The notes: a model not told the origin generated them from the letters alone. Shown: positions 27,003 through 37,229, counted from the first letter of the stretch. The stretch is 37,813 bases of DNA from Candidatus Aenigmatarchaeota archaeon (GCA_021157845.1 JAGGVU010000008.1:1-37813), one strand, 5' to 3'. A program made the numbers and translations.

Positions 27003-27467
27003 TTATTCGATTTTCAGTTTTCTCTTTTTAGCGGGTATGTGTGCTTTTGGCAGAACTAATTTTAAAATGCCGTGCTCCATAGTTGCCTTTGCCTTTTCTG
27101 GCAATACGTGTTTTGGTAATGAAACACGTTTATCTACATTTGATACAAATGACCTAAATAAGTCTTTTTCTGTTTTTTTAATCTTTTTTTGTGCCTTTAT
27201 ATGGACAAAATCTTCACCAACTTCTACGTCAATATCATTTTTGTCAAATCCCGGTAGCTCTGCTAAAACAATTATTTCTTTTTCGTGCTCCCCTATTCTT
27301 ATTCCTCTAAAGAACTTCATTCGCGGCATTCTAAACTGAAATGTAAATGGCATATCAATGTCTGCGAAGGCTCTGTGCATTTTTTCTTCTAATTGCTCTC
27401 CAAATTTATTTATATCATCCAAAGGTTCTTCCCAGAAAAATGTAAATTTCTTCTTGTTCTTTTTCAT
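27003..27467 (-). CDS. hsp20: Small heat shock protein Hsp20/alpha-crystallin family
   Basis: EIIVLAELPGFDKNDIDVEVGEDFVHIKAQK...RSFVSNVDKRVSLPKHVLPEKAKATMEHGILKLVLPK. Confidence 0.9.
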   Translation of the reverse strand: MKKNKKKFTFFWEEPLDDINKFGEQLEEKMHRAFADIDMPFTFQFRMPRMKFFRGIRIGEHEKEIIVLAELPGFDKNDIDVEVGEDFVHIKAQKKIKKTEKDLFRSFVSNVDKRVSLPKHVLPEKAKATMEHGILKLVLPKAHIPAKKRKLKIE

Positions 27468-27514
27468 CTAAATCACCCCCAATAACTTGTTTAATTAAGA
27501 TTAGAATAAAAAGC

Positions 27515-28153
27515 TTACTGTATGGCATATATTTGCTTTATAAGTAAAGATGCTCCTCCTATTTTTGGCATGCCATGCCCAGGTAAAAGTGTTTTTACTT
27601 TTAATCTCGTAAGTTTTTTTATAGAAAAAAGCAAATCTCTTTTACTTCCGCCAGGGTAATCTGTCCTCCCAATGCCGTCAGAAAAAATCGTATCACCAGA
27701 AATAAGTATACCATGATTCTTTTCGTAAAGGCATATAGAGCCTGGTGTATGTCCGGGCGTATGTATGACTTCAAATGTGAAGTTTTTAGTTTTTATTTTA
27801 CTTCCTCTCTCAAGTACCTGATCAACAGTTATCGACCTGGCCTGTTCATTAAATGATTCCGCCAATGTGTTCCGGCCAGACTCAAGCCACGCCTTGTCCT
27901 TTTTATGTATTGCTATTTTTGCTTTTGTCCAGTCTCTGAATTTTTTGTCAGCACCCGTATGATCAAAATGACAATGTGTATTTACTATAAGCTTTATTTT
28001 TCTTGGGCCAAACCCAAGTTTCATTATTTCATCCTTTGTTTCAGAAAAAAAGGCTCCTGTGCCTGTATCTACAAGTACTTCGCCATCTATCAGATAGATG
28101 TTTGAATCATAACCAACCCCATCAAACAAAAAAATATTTTTATGAACCTGCAT
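27515..28153 (-). CDS. MBL-fold hydrolase (glyoxalase II-like)
   Basis: LIVNTHCHFDHTGADKKF, VIHTPGHTPGSICLY, LISGDTIFSDGIGR, LLPGHG. Confidence 0.88.
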   Translation of the reverse strand: MQVHKNIFLFDGVGYDSNIYLIDGEVLVDTGTGAFFSETKDEIMKLGFGPRKIKLIVNTHCHFDHTGADKKFRDWTKAKIAIHKKDKAWLESGRNTLAESFNEQARSITVDQVLERGSKIKTKNFTFEVIHTPGHTPGSICLYEKNHGILISGDTIFSDGIGRTDYPGGSKRDLLFSIKKLTRLKVKTLLPGHGMPKIGGASLLIKQIYAIQ

Positions 28154-28208
28154 ATAGACCTTATGTTATTTACACATAAAATTTTTTAAAGGGTTAAGAA
28201 ACAAAAAA

Positions 28209-29015
28209 TTATATAAATTTTATCTTTCTTCCGAGAAGTTCATGTGTATTTACAGCAATAAAGCCGTCGTCTGTCTCTACAATCATCAGATTTCCCTTCA
28301 ACGAGACTATTTTTCCGTTCAAGGTTTTATTTTCCAATTTTGTAATAAATTTCGGAATAGCAGATATTTTTTCTAGGTGATAAAACTTTCGAAGATCGAA
28401 AATCTCTGCATCATTTTTTAACATGCCTATCTTTTTTAATCGTTTAATCCCATCTGAAAGGTTTTTTAATGAAAGATTCGGATCCGCGAACAGGTTATTA
28501 AATTTTTGTTGTCCGTTTACCCTGTCAATTATGTTGAGGGTTTTTGCTATTTTTTGTTCTGTTTGCCTTGCAATTTTTCCATCTTTTATACGCACTATCT
28601 TTGCTCCGAAATCTGCTCCCTGTTCTATCAGTCTGAGTCTTAATCTGTAAGGCCTTGAAATACCTACTTTAAGAAGGGAGTCAAAAGAAGCAAGATAAAT
28701 ATAAAACTCATCATTCATGCACATCTTTCTTTTGCCTTTATTAAGGCATTTTGATCCGTCACATTTTACACAGCTAAAGTATTCATCTAATTGTTTGCAA
28801 ACCTCGCATTTAGAGCCGTAAGAAATCTCTGCATTATTGGGGCATGGCCGGTACCCATTTTTCCAATAACCCACACAATATTTTTTTCCTATTTTCCAAC
28901 TAATTTTCTGTTCAAACAGCGGCCAACTCTTTATCCCGCCATCTTCCCTTATCTCTATTGTCGGGCTGAAATTTTGCCACTGTATACGGAAAATCTGGCC
29001 ATCCCAATCAGTCAT
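28209..29015 (-). CDS. DUF2797 family protein
   Basis: Cys-rich segment (CEVCKQ...CVKCDGSKC) followed by FYIYLASFDSLLKVGISRPYRLRLRLIEQGADFGAKI. Confidence 0.78.
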   Translation of the reverse strand: MTDWDGQIFRIQWQNFSPTIEIREDGGIKSWPLFEQKISWKIGKKYCVGYWKNGYRPCPNNAEISYGSKCEVCKQLDEYFSCVKCDGSKCLNKGKRKMCMNDEFYIYLASFDSLLKVGISRPYRLRLRLIEQGADFGAKIVRIKDGKIARQTEQKIAKTLNIIDRVNGQQKFNNLFADPNLSLKNLSDGIKRLKKIGMLKNDAEIFDLRKFYHLEKISAIPKFITKLENKTLNGKIVSLKGNLMIVETDDGFIAVNTHELLGRKIKFI

Positions 29016-29073
29016 GTATTTATATTTGCCAGCTTATACTTAAATATTAAAAAACTTCTACCAAATATTAAAT

Positions 29074-29466
29074 ATGAAAAATTTTAAAAAAATAACTATA
29101 GAAGATTTAGGAAAAGTTTTGGAAGATGCGTGGTGTAAAGAAACTTCATATGACCCTGAAAATTGGACTCCTGAAAATCCCGCCTACGGTCAATGTGCAG
29201 TAACCACCCTTGTCGTCCAAGACTATTTTGGAGGGGAAATAGTACATGCTGATGTGATTGTTAATGGAAAAAGCGTATCACATTACTTCAACAAAATAAA
29301 TAACGAAGAAATCGACTTTACCAGAAAACAATTTCCTTCTGATGCTATTATCACAAAAACGAGAACAGGCGATTATAGGTGTCATATATTAGCGAATCCA
29401 AACACTAAAAAAAGATATGAAATTCTGAAAGAAAGGGTTGATTTCGAAATTAACTCCAGTTCCTAG
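29074..29466 (+). CDS. YunG-like family protein
   Basis: WTPENPAYGQCAVTTLVVQDYFGGEIVHA...SHYFNKINNEEIDFTRKQFP. Confidence 0.8.
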   Translation: MKNFKKITIEDLGKVLEDAWCKETSYDPENWTPENPAYGQCAVTTLVVQDYFGGEIVHADVIVNGKSVSHYFNKINNEEIDFTRKQFPSDAIITKTRTGDYRCHILANPNTKKRYEILKERVDFEINSSS

Positions 29467-29543
29467 CTTTATTTTTTCACTGGTCTAATCAACTCATCAA
29501 TGGCTTAAAAGGTGTATAATTTTTAGTCAGTACGTTAACACAT

Positions 29544-29702
29544 GTGCTCACTCAATATTTTTTATATATAGAAGTTAGGGCTGATAAAAAAGAAAAAAAT
29601 ATTACGACGCTCTTGAGAATATCAAAAAATAGGAATATCAGACCAATGATAGAGCTGGTAATTAAAGAATACAAATCACTGAAGAAAATAATAAATGGGT
29701 GA
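29544..29702 (+). CDS. Possible 52-aa small protein or gene remnant (GTG start)
   Basis: VLTQYFLYIEVRADKKEKNITTLLRISKNRNIRPMIELVIKEYKSLKKIING*; not in ORF track (too short); no clear SD. Confidence 0.3.
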   Translation: MLTQYFLYIEVRADKKEKNITTLLRISKNRNIRPMIELVIKEYKSLKKIING

Positions 29703-29728
29703 CTACAAAAATAAAGACCGTAGTCACC
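29698..29728 (+). terminator. 9-bp perfect hairpin overlapping the stop codon of the small ORF
   Basis: GGTGACTAC-(13 nt)-GTAGTCACC. Confidence 0.4.
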
Positions 29729-29776
29729 TAGATAATTTTGCTGTCAACTCCAATCTTTAGTTAGAAATTGCTAGCT

Positions 29777-30502
29777 TTAATTTTTAACGATTTCTATTAA
29801 TTTGTTTCTTCTTTCATTTATCAGATCTTTATAGTTTTTATCTATATCAGTTATATCTAAGTACTGCCTTGTTTTTTCTAAATTCATCATTCCATCCTTA
29901 TAAAATCCTTTGTCCTTGTCCCATCTGTGTTTTATATATGCTGCATTTATTTTATCTTTTTCTTCATGATCAGATATTTCATGACCAAAGAGCAATACAT
30001 TTATATCTACCAAGTCCTTTTTGTTTATCTCTATTATCTGCAACTTTTCCAGCATCAAATCAGCCAAGGATATTGTTGGATAATCTATTTTTAATCTATC
30101 AAGTTTTTCTCCGAAACGTGGGTTTTTATAAAACGGGACCTCATGACAATAAGATAATTTATCAAGAAAAATGTCAACAGCAAATCCTCTGGTCTTGTCT
30201 ATAAAAACTTCTCTTCTCCCAGTTGTCAACGTGCTTATTCCTCTCTCTTTTTCAAATCCATGAGATATAAAAAATTTTCTGATCTGCTTAATTTGGCTGC
30301 TATATCCTGCTACATCCAAATCTGTGAATGCTTTCTTGTCTTTGCCTAGCCGTTCTAAACTGGTTAATAACTCTCTGGCCTCTGGCGAGCTATGCATGTA
30401 TACAGCTACAGCACCCATAGCACGCAGTGTTATACCTTTATCTTGTGCAGCATCTATTAGGTCATTTGCGATACGGACAAATTCCTCTTCTAGTATGTCC
30501 AT
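29777..30502 (-). CDS. Nucleotidyltransferase-fold protein
   Basis: LRAMGAVAVYMHSSPEAR...FTDLDVAGYSSQIKQIRKFF...FAVDIFLDKL; helical C-terminus. Confidence 0.6.
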   Translation of the reverse strand: MDILEEEFVRIANDLIDAAQDKGITLRAMGAVAVYMHSSPEARELLTSLERLGKDKKAFTDLDVAGYSSQIKQIRKFFISHGFEKERGISTLTTGRREVFIDKTRGFAVDIFLDKLSYCHEVPFYKNPRFGEKLDRLKIDYPTISLADLMLEKLQIIEINKKDLVDINVLLFGHEISDHEEKDKINAAYIKHRWDKDKGFYKDGMMNLEKTRQYLDITDIDKNYKDLINERRNKLIEIVKN

Positions 30503-30525
30503 CCTAAATCCTCTCAGCGAAAAAA

Positions 30526-31488
30526 TTATCCTTCTACCTTGTAATAATTCTCCACGCCTTTGTCACTGAGCTCTATAATAAATCCTCTCAGTATTCCTTC
30601 CATATATTCTGAACCTGGGTTCACTACAGGCGTGTTTCCTATCTTATCCTTTGCATAACTCTCATGAATATGGCCATGCAATCCTATCATGGGCTGATAT
30701 TTTTCTATAACTTCCCTTACAGCCTTACTTCCTACATGCTCCATCTCAACAGTTCCTGCAACTATGACAGGCTTTAAATTTTTAAGTTTAGGGGCAAAAT
30801 CAAGTCTTGTATTATATGGGGGTGCATGGGTGTTTAGTATTGTTTTTTCTGGGTTTTCAACCTTCTTAAATAATTTTTCAAGGTCTTTTTTTAAGTTCTT
30901 TTCTTTCTTTTCCCTGGGAGTATTCCATGGCGTTGGGTTGACATACTCATAACTTATAGTTTCAAATCCTCCTATTTCAACGACCCTGTCTAACGGCCAT
31001 ATAACACCCTTATCTTCATAGGATTTTATTATATCATCTACCAAGAAGTCATCGTCATTTCCTGGCATTGCCATAACCTGAACTTTTTTTGTGTCTACCT
31101 TTTCTATTAAAAAGTCCATCCACTCTCTTATCCGGTTACCTATAGCTTCGAATATCTTCTCATCCACCAGCTTTTTATCCTCCTGCATAGCTTTCACTTC
31201 TTCTGGATTAGTCCTGAAAGAATATGCTCCTGAGTCTCCTATCCTTCTTTCATAGTCCTTTATTTCATCTTCGGTCCTAAAAGTCCATTTTCTCCCAAAA
31301 TAATGGGATATCCATGTCCCATCATCACGCTCTATTATTGGAATAAGAGCTTTCCCTGTTAGATCTCCGCATAGCATCAATATATCTGCTTTATGAAATT
31401 CCGGAACATTCACCCATTTTCTCCATACATAATTACTGCCATGGGCATCTGCAGAAAAAAACATTCGTGCCATTCTTATCATCCCCAT
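30526..31488 (-). CDS. Calcineurin-like metallophosphoesterase
   Basis: FFSADAHGS, LMCGDLTG, MPGNDDD, LNTHAPPYNT, GLHGHIHES, NPGSEY. Confidence 0.85.
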   Translation of the reverse strand: MGMIRMARMFFSADAHGSNYVWRKWVNVPEFHKADILMLCGDLTGKALIPIIERDDGTWISHYFGRKWTFRTEDEIKDYERRIGDSGAYSFRTNPEEVKAMQEDKKLVDEKIFEAIGNRIREWMDFLIEKVDTKKVQVMAMPGNDDDFLVDDIIKSYEDKGVIWPLDRVVEIGGFETISYEYVNPTPWNTPREKKEKNLKKDLEKLFKKVENPEKTILNTHAPPYNTRLDFAPKLKNLKPVIVAGTVEMEHVGSKAVREVIEKYQPMIGLHGHIHESYAKDKIGNTPVVNPGSEYMEGILRGFIIELSDKGVENYYKVEG

Positions 31489-31718
31489 ATTTTAAATCTA
31501 GACTTCAAATTTAGTTGAAAATTTTCCTAAAAATGTTATAAATGCTAAGTAATAACTATACTTTAAAATATTTAAGAGTGATGTAAAAAAAATAATCTTA
31601 ATTTTGTCCGCATTTTCTTGTTTTAAAATAAAAGTAATTGACTTGGTGAGATTGAAAAAAAATAACACCATTTTTAAATGGAAAATAAATTTAAAAACAT
31701 TTACACTATTTAATAACT

Positions 31719-31871
31719 ATGAACAAAAGTTCTGAAAAATCAATAGTTGTAACATGTCCGGCCTGCCACACAAAAAATAAGGTGGAGGTTAGACTTTTAT
31801 ATGACGGCGGTGACCATTTCTTTGAATGCAGGAAGTGCGGAGAACCGCTTCTTGAAGAAATAGAAGCATGA
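31719..31871 (+). CDS. 50-aa zinc-ribbon protein
   Basis: MNKSSEKSIVVTCPACHTKNKVEVRLLYDGGDHFFECRKCGEPLLEEIEA*: paired CPAC/CRKC ligands; below ORF-track length cutoff. Confidence 0.65.
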   Translation: MNKSSEKSIVVTCPACHTKNKVEVRLLYDGGDHFFECRKCGEPLLEEIEA

Positions 31872-31902
31872 CTAACATTAACTATAGCCATACCAAACTG
31901 AT

Positions 31903-34900
31903 TTAAATATTAATATCAAATTCTTGTCTAACCTTATATTCTGCTGTTTCTCTTGCGTTGTTCATAGCTGCTATCGCCTGATTCATAATATCACTAAGCT
32001 CCGAATAGTCGCCATTAAATGTTTCATCTGCTGTTCCATTATACTCATCTACCATCAGAAACCCCTTCGGACATGTAAGAATTTTTTTATAATGAGAAAT
32101 ATTTGAAATCACTTCTAAGTTTGCATCAGCATTTGTAAAATAAGTCTTAATAGAATCGGGCGACTTTTCTATTTTAATGTAAAATCGGACATTCCAGTAA
32201 CTTGTATACGATAGGTTATGTTCAATTCCATATTCAATAGTCTCAAAAGCATTTGTTTTCTTTTCAGTTATTTTTCCAGGCCCATATACTTTCTTATGTT
32301 CAACTGGCATAATTATCTGCTTGGTCTTTTTGACATCAACTAAGACAGATTTTGGACCTGCTTCGCAATCAGCAGATCGTAAAACTGCTGTTGCCTTCCA
32401 TGACCCTACTGTCAGCTCTTTTTCTATTATCACATCTTTTATCCCAACAAAATCCAAAGATTGATTTATATCCTCTTTTTGTTCATTTTCCAGCCTTAGT
32501 GTTAAATTCGCTTCGCCATCTGACTTTATTCTCAGAATAAATTTCTTTCTTGTTGGCGTAATATTTTCATATCTAAATGATAAAATATCTGCTGGTGAAC
32601 TGTACTTTATGCTGACATTTACTTTTTCTATTATTGTTGCTTTTGTGTCATTATACTGAACAGGTGCTATCGTTAAAATTATCACAGAACGGCCATCTAT
32701 CAGTTTTTTTGTATTATTCCAATAAGTGTTTCGTGGATACACACCTGTAAAATTAAGAGACTGATAATAATCATCTGGTTCTAGTATGTATGGATTTGCC
32801 ACGAGTGTTTTGTTGTTCAGTGTAAATTTAATATCTTCTATATCTGCTCCTTTTGGCAAAATAATCCTATACTGGTAAAGTGGTATGACCGGCTTGTTGT
32901 ATTCTAACAGATAATTGTCAGCATCATTAACTATTATTGTTCCATTTACCAAAGAATAATTTGTTTCCTTTGACCAGTAAGTTGTCTGGTTATCTAAGAC
33001 AACCCAGTTGTTTTTTCCATAATCAATTGGATCAATAACCAATGCCGGATCGCCGTATAGAATTCTTGTATAATGCTCCTTAAGTGCGTTGTTAATACCT
33101 TCTCTACAAACACCGAATGTTATTCTGTTTCTTGCTTCTTCATTATTGTCGCCCCATATAACTATATCATGCATTTCTTCAACTGCCTTGCCAATTGGTT
33201 TGCTCTTGACTATGTTCTGTATGAAAGGTCCAAGTGTCATCATAGAATTTATTTGGTGTAGTATTCCTGTTTCACCTATCAAGGCCAAGTTACTCTTACA
33301 GAGAAATTTGCTTCTGCTATTAGCACTCATGTCATGCTCCAAGAACAAGATCTTTGGATCATATAATTTTAAATCATCTGCGTAAACTGTTTCATCTGAT
33401 ATTGGATAAGGGTCTGAAACCGGGCTTGCTTCTTGTGGTCTTATTAACCATTTCTCTTTGTCACCCGGTCCAAAATAGAAAAATATGTTGTAATCATAAG
33501 CAGTTCCATGTCGGTTTAAGTATTCTAAAAGCGACTTCTTAGTTAACCTATCCAACGTTCCAAATCTTGCGTATTCAAAAAACCTTTCCCAGTCGGTTTC
33601 AACTAAAATATATTTCGCCTGCACTGCCCAGTTTATATAATTATTCACGCCAAGATATCTCATAATCTCCTGAACAAACAGATGTTCAAGTTCTTTCCAC
33701 GTCCATGCTTCATCTATTGCTTTTTGTTTATCAATAGCTGTAAACTCTGCCAACCTTTCTTCTATAAGCCGTTTAACATTAAATCCGTATAAATCAAGAG
33801 CCCAGTGTGTTACCATCCCCTCATCCATGCCATTTGGCAACAAATCCAAATAAGAACGAGACCTGTACTGGGCACCTATCAGGACATTTTTATTATTCTT
33901 GTCCCATAAATCTATATTTGCTATCTGCACAGCATTAGAAAACCTGCCAACTGCCAAATCCTGGTAGCCGTCTCCATCGCTGTCTCCGTAAAAAACATCT
34001 GTTTCCAGATAATCGCCATCCTTGTCATTGAAATATTCATCAGCCGGGTCTTTCACCAATCCGAGTGGTATGCCGATTATGCCCAGAAACATCGTATTAT
34101 CAAACAAGTATTCATCTGACAGCAGACCTTCAAACATTAGTCTATCTAATGTCTCTCTTATTGCAAGTCTGGTCTCATTAACAATTTTCTCGTTTGTCCA
34201 TGCCGGATCTATATCAACAATAACAGGAAATGCTCTCCTATCCCTGACAAGCTCTGGCATCAGGCCAGACAGGTTGCTGTTGCTGTTGACAACAACTAGA
34301 TAATTTATCTTTTGGCCAGTTGATTTCAAAATGTCTATATAATAATTTCTCAATTTATCTTCGTTATCATATATTCTCGCTCCACTAACATTACAACTAA
34401 ATGTGCATATCCACGGCTCGTCGCTTCGCTCCTTAGTTAAACGCATATTCATTATCTGTGCAATGGCCGAAGCCCACAATCCTTTTGTTCTGTTCCTGTC
34501 GACCCATATAACAGCAGCACCAGGCCATTGAACTTTCACCGACTCTCTGTCTGTCCTGTATCCACCTGCTGTTGCATCTACTAGAGAAAATATTTCATTT
34601 GGCCTGTAAACAGAAATAAACCTCTCAACAATATCGTATTCAAACGGCTCATATGTCAGCACAGGATAATCTAAAGTAGAAGAAAAAAGAAGATTCCAGA
34701 AATTTTTATCACTAATAATCATCAAATGCCTTTCATGACGTGTTGTCATCACAAATGGCTTTTCATCACTGACATTAACATCATCAATAAAAACAGAGAG
34801 GTTAAACAAAAGCCTGCCAGCAAACCTTGGCTTTTCTATTGTATATGTATAAGAGCCATTCAGGCATGTGGCCCAGTATATGTCGCCTTTTATATACATC

Positions 34901-35814
34901 TCCTGGCCAATAGAATCTTTCATAATTATATCCACATCTTGGCTTGTTAAGTCTCCTATATACGATCGGCCATCAGTACTATTTCTGTAAATATCAAATG
35001 TTATATTTATTTTATCACCCTGGCCAGCCAGACCAATATTGGTTATGTTAATAACCAGTTGGCCACTTGGAGGACCTGGTGGGCCGGGCTCATACGTGCT
35101 CTTGGCCACAAGATAGGCCAGCGAAGCGTTTAATATCTTTTTCATGTCCTGCGACGGCGAATATGACGAATTAAGACGAACTGCTCTAAAAAGAATAACA
35201 TCGTCATATAAAACTAGAAGTGGGCTATTCACGTAATCATGATATTCCTTATTCCAATATCTCATCTCGTGTGTAATTACATCTCCCTTAATTATCTCAT
35301 CTCTTCCTAAAAAATATATAGAATAGTCTTGCCCGTGCTTTTGCTGCCACAAGAAAATAGGCGAATACAGGGGATAGTTAATTATATTGTTCTGTTTTTC
35401 GAATATTATATAAATTTTATCATCATCCCAAGGATTCCAACGAACCCTTTGTGTGACTGGATGACCTTCTATACCCAAATAATCGATAATTTTTATCGCA
35501 TTATGTGTTAGAAGGATCTTTCCACCATCGTCTATATAATTTATTAATGTCTGGTTTTGTGGACTTAATTTGTTCATCATGTAATCTGGTTTGTTCCGCT
35601 CAGAAGAATGAATCCACAAAACCTTTGTCAAACCTTCGCTTAAATTATCAATAACTTTATAATCAAATCCATATTCGTCCAAAAAATTTATGGCAGCCTG
35701 TTCTTCGTCTGTCGGATTTGTTGCATTATTGATAAATAAAGAAATATCAACTGCGTTTGCAGTCATCGGGAGCGATATCAATAAAAAAATAAAAACAAAT
35801 TTCCTAAAAGGCAT
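31903..35814 (-). CDS. Large secreted C25 (gingipain)-like protein, probably catalytically degenerate
   Basis: Signal peptide MPFRKFVFIFLLISLPMTANA; FYGDSDGDGYQDLAVGRF, ALIGETGIL, TRILYGDPALVIDP are C25-family landmarks; long beta-rich N- and C-terminal regions. Confidence 0.65.
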   Translation of the reverse strand: MPFRKFVFIFLLISLPMTANAVDISLFINNATNPTDEEQAAINFLDEYGFDYKVIDNLSEGLTKVLWIHSSERNKPDYMMNKLSPQNQTLINYIDDGGKILLTHNAIKIIDYLGIEGHPVTQRVRWNPWDDDKIYIIFEKQNNIINYPLYSPIFLWQQKHGQDYSIYFLGRDEIIKGDVITHEMRYWNKEYHDYVNSPLLVLYDDVILFRAVRLNSSYSPSQDMKKILNASLAYLVAKSTYEPGPPGPPSGQLVINITNIGLAGQGDKINITFDIYRNSTDGRSYIGDLTSQDVDIIMKDSIGQEMYIKGDIYWATCLNGSYTYTIEKPRFAGRLLFNLSVFIDDVNVSDEKPFVMTTRHERHLMIISDKNFWNLLFSSTLDYPVLTYEPFEYDIVERFISVYRPNEIFSLVDATAGGYRTDRESVKVQWPGAAVIWVDRNRTKGLWASAIAQIMNMRLTKERSDEPWICTFSCNVSGARIYDNEDKLRNYYIDILKSTGQKINYLVVVNSNSNLSGLMPELVRDRRAFPVIVDIDPAWTNEKIVNETRLAIRETLDRLMFEGLLSDEYLFDNTMFLGIIGIPLGLVKDPADEYFNDKDGDYLETDVFYGDSDGDGYQDLAVGRFSNAVQIANIDLWDKNNKNVLIGAQYRSRSYLDLLPNGMDEGMVTHWALDLYGFNVKRLIEERLAEFTAIDKQKAIDEAWTWKELEHLFVQEIMRYLGVNNYINWAVQAKYILVETDWERFFEYARFGTLDRLTKKSLLEYLNRHGTAYDYNIFFYFGPGDKEKWLIRPQEASPVSDPYPISDETVYADDLKLYDPKILFLEHDMSANSRSKFLCKSNLALIGETGILHQINSMMTLGPFIQNIVKSKPIGKAVEEMHDIVIWGDNNEEARNRITFGVCREGINNALKEHYTRILYGDPALVIDPIDYGKNNWVVLDNQTTYWSKETNYSLVNGTIIVNDADNYLLEYNKPVIPLYQYRIILPKGADIEDIKFTLNNKTLVANPYILEPDDYYQSLNFTGVYPRNTYWNNTKKLIDGRSVIILTIAPVQYNDTKATIIEKVNVSIKYSSPADILSFRYENITPTRKKFILRIKSDGEANLTLRLENEQKEDINQSLDFVGIKDVIIEKELTVGSWKATAVLRSADCEAGPKSVLVDVKKTKQIIMPVEHKKVYGPGKITEKKTNAFETIEYGIEHNLSYTSYWNVRFYIKIEKSPDSIKTYFTNADANLEVISNISHYKKILTCPKGFLMVDEYNGTADETFNGDYSELSDIMNQAIAAMNNARETAEYKVRQEFDINI

Positions 35815-35864
35815 GAAAAAATTTATTAAAAAGAGATAAAAAGTTAGCTGTTAAACCTTAATCT

Positions 35865-36848
35865 ATGAAAAACCTCCCTTTCGTGTCTGTCGCTCTACCT
35901 GTCAGAAACGAAGAAGAATATATAGAAGAGGCTCTGATGAGTCTGATTAACCAAGATTATCCAAAAAATAAATACGAAATAATAATTGCAGATGGTATGT
36001 CAACTGACAGAACTGTTGAAATAATTAAAAAAATAAAAAGGAAATATAAACGGCCAAAAATTAGGATTTATGAAAATAGGAAAATAACGACTGCGAGTGG
36101 ATTTAATTTATGTGTTAAGAAATCAAAATCGAAGTACATAGTTAGATTTATGGGACATGCTCTTGCTCAGAAAAATTTTATAAAAGAAACTGTTTTGAAG
36201 TTACTACAAGAACCGAAATCGACAATTATGGTTTCCTGTATCAATTCTGTGGCAAATAAAGGTGGGGTAGGACGGCTATCTGGTCTCGCTATGAAAAGTT
36301 TTTTAGGTGGAACGTCTAGTTGTTATAGAATAAAAAAAGGGTATATCTATGACTACTCGGGTGGTTTTGGAGCGATTAGAAAAAAATTATTTAAGGAAAT
36401 TGGTCTGATTGATGAAAAAATTAAATGTGGAGATGATGCCTACTTTAATTTGAAATCAAAACTGAATAATTATAATGTTTTGATTTCTCCTAAAACAGAA
36501 GTTAAAATCTTCAAGAGAAAGTCGATTAAGAAATTCGTAAAACAAATGTTTGAGTTCGGAAAAGCCAGAATGGAACTAATAAAAAAATTTCCGAGTTCGT
36601 TTAAAATGTTATACCTAGCGCCACTTCTCTTCTTTATTTATATGTTAGGTGTTCCTCTGGCCTTCTTATATAAATTAAATTGGTATTACTGGCCACTCTT
36701 CCTATACACAATATTGAATATGATTTCATCAATAGAAGTTTCAGAAAAGATCACAGATATTATTCCTATATTTTTTTTAACATTTGTTTTACATTTATCA
36801 TACGGGGCAGGAGAATTTCTGGAAATCTTAAATTCAAGTGATTTTTAA
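35865..36848 (+). CDS. Family 2 glycosyltransferase with C-terminal membrane helices
   Basis: VSVALPVRNEEEYIEEALMSLINQDYPKNKYEIIIADGMSTDRTVEIIKK; GGFGAIRKKLFKEIGLIDE; hydrophobic C-terminus. Confidence 0.9.
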   Translation: MKNLPFVSVALPVRNEEEYIEEALMSLINQDYPKNKYEIIIADGMSTDRTVEIIKKIKRKYKRPKIRIYENRKITTASGFNLCVKKSKSKYIVRFMGHALAQKNFIKETVLKLLQEPKSTIMVSCINSVANKGGVGRLSGLAMKSFLGGTSSCYRIKKGYIYDYSGGFGAIRKKLFKEIGLIDEKIKCGDDAYFNLKSKLNNYNVLISPKTEVKIFKRKSIKKFVKQMFEFGKARMELIKKFPSSFKMLYLAPLLFFIYMLGVPLAFLYKLNWYYWPLFLYTILNMISSIEVSEKITDIIPIFFLTFVLHLSYGAGEFLEILNSSDF

Positions 36849-36879
36849 ATAATTAAAAATATAGTTAAAGTGTGATAAA

Positions 36880-37164
36880 ATGAAAATATGTGTTATTGGG
36901 CTGGGATATATAGGATTGCCGACTTCGTTATTACTTGCAGCTGCCGGATATTCCGTCGTTGGCTTTGATGTTGATAAGAAAAAATTTAGCTGGTATTCAT
37001 TTGGGAGCTATGTACATTTATACCAAAACGACTTATTACAGTAGAATACTATAAAATATGTATATAAAAATAAAATAAAAATATATGATATGCTTAGCAA
37101 AGGTGTGGGGGGTATCAGAAAGTTTAAACTTAGCGACAGAATAATAAATTATTTACTCAAATAA
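36880..37164 (+). pseudogene. Chimeric remnant: N-terminus of a UDP-sugar dehydrogenase fused in frame to the C-terminus of a FemAB/GNAT-like transferase, with an internal TAG
   Basis: [93 protein letters not shown]. Confidence 0.6.
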
Positions 37165-37229
37165 AAAACTAGAAACCTATCATTTTTATTCTTCGAGTGG
37201 GTCTAAAATGAAAAATTCGGTGAGGAATT

